This document shows, one piece after another, positions 57,431 to 64,000 of a DNA stretch of 64,000 nt; the first letter of the stretch is position 1; each line of letters begins with the position of its first letter. Below the pieces are notes generated by a model. That model worked only from the letters and a program-made list of their open reading frames with translations, was not told the DNA's origin and did no database searches. Origin of the DNA: Pinirhizobacter sp036499745 (GTDB lineage: Bacteria > Pseudomonadota > Gammaproteobacteria > Xanthomonadales > Rhodanobacteraceae); the NCBI RefSeq assembly GCF_036499745.1, contig NZ_DASYDG010000025.1, forward strand, positions 1-64,000. Reading direction: 5' to 3'. The position numbers and the translations under genes are program-made.

Positions 57431-59371
57431 ATGAAGCGCATCCTTTCCGCCGCCACCGCGGCCCTCGTCCTGGCCGGCGCCGCACACGCCCAGACCTCTA
57501 CCTATAACCCGCTCGAAGCCTTCGCGCCCTTCATCTACCCGAACCCGCCCGGCGAAACGCGCTCGCCCGCCGGCGTTCCGGGCCATGCGTTCTGGCAGAA
57601 CCGCGCCGACTACCAGATCCACGCCACGCTTGATCCGGTAGCCAATACGCTCGATGGAAAGGTCGCCATCGACTACACCAACAACAGCCCGGAGGCGCTT
57701 GACGTACTCTGGCTGCAGGTGGAGCAGAACCGCTTCCGCGAGGATGCCCGAGGGAATTTCACCTCGGGGCGCACCGGCCGGCAGCACACCGATGGCTACC
57801 GTTTTACTTCAGTGAAAGTGGACGACGGCCACGGCGCGAAAGACGTGAAATACGTCATCGCCGATACGCGCATGCAGCTGGTGCTTCCCGAGGCACTGAA
57901 GGCGCGTGGCGGCAAGCTCAAGATCCTCATCGACTACAACTACGTGCTGCCTGGCAATTTCGGCGGGCGAACCGGATTCGACCCCAGCAAGAACGGCAAT
58001 ATCTACGAGATGGCGCAGTGGTATCCGCGCATGGCGGTGTACGACGACCTGCGCGGATGGGATACCGCACCTTACCTCAACAGTGAGTTCTATCTCGAAT
58101 ACGGGAATTTCGATTACTTCATCACCGTTCCGTGGAACATGATCGTTGCCGGCTCCGGCGAGTTGCAGAATCCAGACGAGGTGCTTACCGCAACGCAACG
58201 TGAGCGCCTGGCCAAGGCAAGGCACAGCGACGCCACGGTGATGATCCGCACGCCCGATGAAGTGACCCAGGCCTCCAGTCGTCCGAAGCAGTCGGGCACG
58301 CTTACCTGGCATTTCAAGATGGCCAATTCCCGCGATGTCGCCTTCGGTGCATCCACGGCCTATGTATGGGACGCCGCGCGCATCAACCTGCCCGAAGGAA
58401 AAACGGCGCTGGCGATGAGCGTATATCCGGTGGAAAGCGCCACCCCGGCACTGTGGGGCCGCAGCACCGAGTTCATGAAATCGTCGGTGGAGTACTTCTC
58501 GCGCCAGTGGTATCCGTACCCGTATCCGGTGGCGATCAACGAAGGAGGTTCGGCGGCCAGCGGCATGGAGTACCCGGGCATCGTCTTCGACCCGATGAAA
58601 GCGCCGGCCAAGCCGTTGCACATGGTCACCGCGCACGAGATCGGCCATACCTGGTTCCCGATGATCGTGGGCAGCAACGAGCGCCGCGATGCATGGATGG
58701 ACGAGGGTTTCAACACGTTCATCGACGTCTACGAGGCCGATAACTTCAACCACGGGGAATTCGCACCCAAGCGTGACAGCGAATACGCCCCCAAGGGCGG
58801 CAATCCGGTGGATGAGATCCTGCCGCTGCTGGCGGACAAGGACGCGCCGCCCTTGCTGATGGGCGCGGATATGGTCAAGGAGAAATACCGCCACCCGGCC
58901 ACGTACTTCAAGGCGGCGCTGGGCCTTGTCCTGCTACGCGAAGAGATCATTGGGCCTGAGCGTTTCGACCCGGCCTTCCGCAAGTACATCGCCACCTGGG
59001 CTTATAAGCATCCCTCGCCGTCGGATTTCTTTCGATTGATGGAAAGCGAGACGGGCGAAGACCTGGGCTGGTTCTGGCGTGGATGGTTTGAGCACAACTG
59101 GCAGCTGGACCTGGCCGTGACCGGTATCGACGCAGACAAGCATTCGGTGGGTATTGCCAGCAACGACAAGCTGGTGATGCCCGCCACCTTGAAGGTGGAC
59201 TTCACCGATGGCAGCAGCACCTCGATCCGCGTGCCTGTGGAAACCTGGCAGCAGCACGTGACGTTCGATGTGCTGGTGCCGGGTGACAAACCCATCCGCG
59301 GAGCCATCATCGATCCTGACCACAAGCTGCCCGATCGCGACCGCGCCAACAACGTGTTCCCAGTACGCTGA
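57431..59371 (+). CDS. Exported M1-family metallopeptidase
   Basis: The 646-residue protein has a signal peptide (about 1-20) and an aminopeptidase N-like fold with zinc motif H402-E-I-G-H406 and the third ligand E425 (HEXXH-18-E). The M1 exopeptidase motif is represented by EGGSAASGMEYPG at 371-383. It is secreted or periplasmic, unlike PepN. The last base of its stop is the first base of the next gene start. Confidence 0.93.
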   Translation: MKRILSAATAALVLAGAAHAQTSTYNPLEAFAPFIYPNPPGETRSPAGVPGHAFWQNRADYQIHATLDPVANTLDGKVAIDYTNNSPEALDVLWLQVEQNRFREDARGNFTSGRTGRQHTDGYRFTSVKVDDGHGAKDVKYVIADTRMQLVLPEALKARGGKLKILIDYNYVLPGNFGGRTGFDPSKNGNIYEMAQWYPRMAVYDDLRGWDTAPYLNSEFYLEYGNFDYFITVPWNMIVAGSGELQNPDEVLTATQRERLAKARHSDATVMIRTPDEVTQASSRPKQSGTLTWHFKMANSRDVAFGASTAYVWDAARINLPEGKTALAMSVYPVESATPALWGRSTEFMKSSVEYFSRQWYPYPYPVAINEGGSAASGMEYPGIVFDPMKAPAKPLHMVTAHEIGHTWFPMIVGSNERRDAWMDEGFNTFIDVYEADNFNHGEFAPKRDSEYAPKGGNPVDEILPLLADKDAPPLLMGADMVKEKYRHPATYFKAALGLVLLREEIIGPERFDPAFRKYIATWAYKHPSPSDFFRLMESETGEDLGWFWRGWFEHNWQLDLAVTGIDADKHSVGIASNDKLVMPATLKVDFTDGSSTSIRVPVETWQQHVTFDVLVPGDKPIRGAIIDPDHKLPDRDRANNVFPVR

Positions 59372-59979
59372 TGAATGCCGCCGACCGCATCGTCGGCGGC
59401 TTACTGGCGTTGCTGGCAGGCTTCGCGGTGGTGTTGCAGCTGGTGCTGATGCTGCGGAACAGCGAGGGTGGCGAGGCGGCGATCGTGCTGCGGTTTCTGA
59501 GCTTCTTCACCATCTTGAGCAACATACTGGTGGCGGGCATAGGTGCCGCCATGGCGGTGGCACGGGCGCGGCCACGCTGGCGTGGTGCGGCCGCGTTGTA
59601 CATCACGGTGACCGGGGCGATCTATTCGATCGTCCTGGCGCCGTTGTGGTCACCCACGGGCGCGCAGAAAGTGGCCGACGAACTACTGCACCATGCCGTG
59701 CCGGTGGCCTATGTGCTGGCGTGGCTGGTGTTTTCGCCGCACCGGCGGCTAGCTTGGGGCGATGGGCTGCGTTGGCTGGTGTTTCCCGCCGTTTATCTGG
59801 TGTGGACGATCGCGCGTGGCGCATTAACGGGTGAGTATCCATACCCGTTCGTGGACGTCGGCCAGCTCGGCGTGGCCCGGGTGGCACTGAACTGCATGAT
59901 GACAGGCGGCCTTTTCGCGGTATTGGGCCTGGTGTTCGTTGGCATCGACCGGGCTTTGCCCGAGCGCGATCGGCCCTAA
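59371..59979 (+). CDS. Pr6Pr family membrane protein
   Basis: The 202-residue protein has six predicted transmembrane helices and the Pr6Pr/FAR-17a-like sequence: FLSFFTILSNILVAG at about 48-62, LHHAVPVAYVLAWLVF, and YPYPFVDVGQLG. Function in bacteria is unknown; the eukaryotic AIG1/ADTRP relatives are membrane hydrolases with Thr and His active residues, and the HHAVP histidines here could be equivalent. It is translated with the M1 peptidase through a one-base overlap. Confidence 0.8.
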   Translation: MNAADRIVGGLLALLAGFAVVLQLVLMLRNSEGGEAAIVLRFLSFFTILSNILVAGIGAAMAVARARPRWRGAAALYITVTGAIYSIVLAPLWSPTGAQKVADELLHHAVPVAYVLAWLVFSPHRRLAWGDGLRWLVFPAVYLVWTIARGALTGEYPYPFVDVGQLGVARVALNCMMTGGLFAVLGLVFVGIDRALPERDRP

Positions 59980-60257
59980 CCCTTGTGGTCGATGCGCGTG
60001 ACCTTGCCGTCGCGTACTTCGATGATGATGGTTCGGCTGCCTTCGATGAATTGAAGGCGCGAGCCCTGGTACTGGGTGCGCGTCGCCTTGACGGACGAAC
60101 GCGATACCGGCTTGCCCGCCACCGCCAGCACCTTCGCCTCGGTATCGCCCACCATGACCAGGGCCGATCCGAACCGGACGCTTTGCGCGGCGTTAGCCAC
60201 CGTGGGCGTGACGCCGCCCATGAGCAAGACCAGCATGAGCATTCGTGCCAGGTGCAT
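59976..60257 (-). CDS. DUF2845-like exported protein
   Basis: The 93-residue protein has a signal peptide (about 1-23). The rest matches the DUF2845 pattern: RFGSALVMVGDTEAKVLAVAGKP followed by strands QYQGSRLQFIEGSRTIIIEVRDGKV. The usual Cys of the first motif is replaced by Phe. Such proteins have no known function. The ATG at 60257 was chosen because AAGGA lies 9 bases upstream; an earlier start at 60290 adds a basic stretch. The stop overlaps that of the convergent Pr6Pr gene. Confidence 0.72.
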   Translation of the reverse strand: MHLARMLMLVLLMGGVTPTVANAAQSVRFGSALVMVGDTEAKVLAVAGKPVSRSSVKATRTQYQGSRLQFIEGSRTIIIEVRDGKVTRIDHKG

Positions 60258-60353
60258 GGACGCATTCCTTCGCAATGAGGGGACGGACATCGAAACATGC
60301 AGTCGACGATGAATGCTGTCAGCTTTCGCCGTTCCGCCCCGCAGGCCCGGGCG

Positions 60354-60779
60354 TCAGTTCGCGGCGGGCTCCTCCCAGGGGTCGTAGCTGCCGAACCACC
60401 AGATGTGACCTTCCGGATCGGCGGCGGCATAGCCGGCCCCGCCGTAGGGTTTTTCCTCATACTCATCGACGATGCGCGCCCCAGCGGCTTTCGCGTGCTC
60501 GTAGTGCGCGCGACAATCGATCACGGTGACGCAGGCACACTGTGTTTCCCGGCCGCCGATTTCCTCCGGCTGTACCGATAACCGGCTGTACAGCGAGTCG
60601 TCCTTGCGCACCGATCCCAGCATGATCATGCCATCGCCATAGGTGAGCTGGGCATGCATCACGCTTCCGTCGTCCCCCTCGTGCACGGCATGGCGCGCGA
60701 AGCCGAAGGCCTTGCAGAGGAAATCGATGGCGGCATGGGCGTCGCGGTAGCGCAGGCCGGGGATGATGGTGCTGGGCAT
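60354..60779 (-). CDS. VOC (glyoxalase-like) family protein
   Basis: The 141-residue protein has two beta-alpha-beta-beta-beta modules of the vicinal-oxygen-chelate fold, beginning MPSTIIPGLRYRDAHAAIDFL and ending DPEGHIWWFGSYDPWEEP. The metal-binding candidates are in VMHAQLTYGDGMIMLG and the final Glu/His (EGHIWWF). The substrate is unknown; PhnB-like proteins in this family often bind non-native small molecules. The gene is divergent from the ABC exporter. Confidence 0.87.
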   Translation of the reverse strand: MPSTIIPGLRYRDAHAAIDFLCKAFGFARHAVHEGDDGSVMHAQLTYGDGMIMLGSVRKDDSLYSRLSVQPEEIGGRETQCACVTVIDCRAHYEHAKAAGARIVDEYEEKPYGGAGYAAADPEGHIWWFGSYDPWEEPAAN

Positions 60780-60869
60780 GGTGGTCTCCTGCACGGGGTG
60801 ACCCCGGGCCAGCCGGGGATGTGCGCAGACTACACCGCCCGGCTGTCCATGGCGGTTACAATGCCGCCA

Positions 60870-62699
<1,830 letters not shown>

Positions 62700-62780
62700 C
62701 CGTTGCACGGCGTACGGACTCACGGGCGATGGTAGCCAAAGCGCGGGGCGGCCGGTTCGCCCAACAGGAGCACGATTGCT

Positions 62781-62860
62781 GATTCGATTTATCGAGCTAA
62801 ACGTCTTATAAAACAGCAATATATGCAAAAAGTTGATTCAATACTTGATTCGATACTGGC
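62781..62860. other. AT-rich island between convergent genes
   Basis: This 80-base stretch has 26 G or C bases (32.5 %), half of the surrounding level. It lies between the stops of the ABC exporter and the LysR gene, where no promoter is expected. It contains three TGATTCGAT-like motifs. Confidence 0.8.
62833..62856. repeat. Tandem 12-bp repeat
   Basis: TTGATTCAATAC is followed directly by TTGATTCGATAC, with 11 of 12 bases identical. A third partial copy (TGATTCGAT) lies at 62780-62788. Confidence 0.8.
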
Positions 62861-62864
62861 CAGC

Positions 62865-63728
62865 TTAAACCTGGCGTTCGACCCACGCCATGAAGGCCAG
62901 TGCCGCCGGACTTGGCGCCCGGTGGGCGGAATGCACCACGTAGTACGCATAGCGCGCCGGCATTTCAGGCCCCGGCAACGCCACCAGGCTGCCGTCGGCG
63001 AGGTGACTCGCCGCCAGGCGGCTTCGCGCCAGGATCACACCAAGGCCATGGCTGGCGGCGATTAGTCCGTCGCTTGAATCGTTGATGGTGTGGATGCGTG
63101 GCGAACGCGGCGGCTTGAGCCCGGCGGCCCGGAACCACTCGCGCCAGCCTTCCGGGGCGATATCAGTTACCAGCGGCAGGTTGGCGACGTCTGCTGGCGT
63201 CTTTACGGTGGCTGCGACGGCGGGCGACGCCATGGCGAGCAGGGTCTCGTCCATCAGGAAGCGAGACACCAGCCCTTGCCAATGGCCCATGCCGTAGCGA
63301 ATGCCCAGGTCGGGGCCGCCCTCGTCGAAACGCACCAAAGTGCGATCGGTATCGATGGCCACGTGGATCTCCGGATGAGCGGCGACGAACGCGGCAATGC
63401 GCGGCATCAGCCAGCGGCTGGAGAACGAGGGCAGGGCGGTGATGCGCAGGGTGCTGTCGCGGCGGTGGCGACGCAGGCCGTCGAGCACGCCGTCGATATC
63501 GGCCAGGGCGGAGCCCGTGGCGTCGGCCAGCAGGCGCCCCTCGGGCGTAAGTGCCACGCCACGCGCATGGCGCTGGAACAGTGAGACACCCAGGGTGGCC
63601 TCGAGCTTGCGCACATGATGGCTAACGGCACTGGCCGTCAGGTGCAGTTCCTCAGCAGCATGGGCAAAATTCTGGTGGCGTGCCGCGGAGGCGAACGCGG
63701 CCAGGGCAGGCAACAGGGCAGAGCGCAT
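62865..63728 (-). CDS. LysR-family transcriptional regulator
   Basis: The 287-residue regulator has an N-terminal winged helix-turn-helix (LPALAAFASAARHQNFAHAAE onward, about 5-62) of the GcvA/AmpR-like type and a periplasmic-binding-protein-like effector domain (about 88-287). The ATG at 63728 has GGAGG 7 bases upstream. It is divergent from a DMT-family exporter gene, the usual layout in which a LysR regulator controls its neighbour; the effector is unknown. Confidence 0.93.
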   Translation of the reverse strand: MRSALLPALAAFASAARHQNFAHAAEELHLTASAVSHHVRKLEATLGVSLFQRHARGVALTPEGRLLADATGSALADIDGVLDGLRRHRRDSTLRITALPSFSSRWLMPRIAAFVAAHPEIHVAIDTDRTLVRFDEGGPDLGIRYGMGHWQGLVSRFLMDETLLAMASPAVAATVKTPADVANLPLVTDIAPEGWREWFRAAGLKPPRSPRIHTINDSSDGLIAASHGLGVILARSRLAASHLADGSLVALPGPEMPARYAYYVVHSAHRAPSPAALAFMAWVERQV

Positions 63729-63767
63729 CGAAATTCCTCCAGCCACAAATCATACGCGTGTGTGGAA

Positions 63768-63796
63768 CAAGAATCTTGCGCTTGTCTGTGTTCTTG
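63768..63796. promoter_or_regulatory. Inverted repeats in the LysR/transporter divergent region
   Basis: CAAGAATCTTG (63768-63778) is a 5+1+5 palindrome. CAAGAA at its start also pairs with TTCTTG at 63791-63796 around a 17-base spacer. LysR-type proteins bind such interrupted palindromes between their gene and a divergent target. Confidence 0.4.
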
Positions 63797-63836
63797 CACC
63801 TGCGAAAATAGCGCATAGCCACAAGCGAGCTTCGTC

Positions 63837-64000
63837 ATGACCACGGCAGCCTCCAGCATCCCCGCCGTTCCTTCCGCCATCGACGCCCCGTTGCGCGACT
63901 GGCGCACCCCGGTCGAACTCACCCTGCTCGGCGCCATCTGGGGCGGGTCGTTCCTGTTCATGCGTATCGCGGCCAACGACTTCGGACCATTCCCCCTGGT
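63837..64000 (+). CDS. DMT-superfamily (EamA) transporter, 3'-truncated
   Basis: Only the first 54 codons are in the window. After a 24-residue Ala/Pro-rich start (MTTAASSIPAVPSAIDAP) comes WRTPVELTLLGAIWGGSFLFM, the first transmembrane helix with the GxxWGGSF motif of EamA-type drug/metabolite transporters. It diverges from the LysR gene across 108 bases. The rest of the gene lies beyond the end of the window. Confidence 0.85.
   Translation, partial: MTTAASSIPAVPSAIDAPLRDWRTPVELTLLGAIWGGSFLFMRIAANDFGPFPL

Overview
The window is ordinary, densely coded chromosome of a high-GC (roughly 65 % by eye) Gram-negative bacterium. The gene content points to a gammaproteobacterium of the order Lysobacterales (Xanthomonadales), perhaps Rhodanobacteraceae. 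The indications are a CopL-type copper regulator ahead of copA and copB, the order minC-minD-minE, folC-SPOR-cvpA-purF synteny, LpxH, a phoBR-ppk-ppx cluster, and Bpt. This placement is an inference from gene families and was not tested by any search. I see no prophage, integrase, IS element, CRISPR array, rRNA or tRNA. No gene-free stretch exceeds about 200 bases.

Layout. 1-3.4 kb: the 3' part of an esterase, then cfa, crcB and a Bcr/CflA-type exporter. 3.4-4.2 kb: a small, lower-GC accessory insert with an antitoxin-like and a ParE-like toxin gene. 4.3-7.3 kb: one minus-strand operon, GNAT-minC-minD-minE plus a small zincin-like gene. 7.4-14.5 kb: a NarL-type two-component pair, an SRPBCC membrane-anchored protein and a Gld-like ABC exporter (ATPase, permease, GldG-like). 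14.6-16.6 kb: copper delivery to cytochrome oxidase (CtaG, PCu(A)C, Sco). 16.6-19.6 kb: a DUF423 protein, an SPFH protein with a 58-codon Arc-type repressor gene, and a transglutaminase-like exported protein. 19.7-27.8 kb: purT, a GOGAT-like protein, bpt, a small membrane protein, tesB, ampD, a small hydrolase and rlmKL. 27.9-31.2 kb: small exported proteins and the ergothioneine pair egtB-egtD.

31.2-37.1 kb is a minus-strand block: mfd, a CDF transporter, Slp and rlmJ. 37.1-40.1 kb is copL-copA-copB. 40.2-45.4 kb is folC, a DedD-like SPOR protein, cvpA, purF and a DUF455 protein. 45.4-55.8 kb is a long minus-strand block: a TPR-like protein, a voltage-gated K+ channel with a zinc ribbon, lpxH, a periplasmic cyclophilin, ppx, ppk, phoR, phoB and an M48 protease. 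55.9-64 kb holds grxC, icd, an M1 peptidase, a Pr6Pr membrane protein, a DUF2845-like protein, a VOC protein, an ABC exporter, and a LysR regulator divergent from a DMT transporter that runs off the end.

No single large new system stands out. The best candidates for something under-described are the toxin-antitoxin insert whose antitoxin appears to fuse a ParC-like module to a PaaA-like tail, the SPFH/Arc micro-operon with two GATATC half-sites exactly 11 bp apart, the zincin-like gene at the end of the min operon, the highly structured intergenic region before the SRPBCC gene, and inverted repeats upstream of copL and in the LysR/DMT divergent region. Phosphate genes (phoB, phoR, ppk, ppx) and two separate copper modules form the clearest functional groupings.
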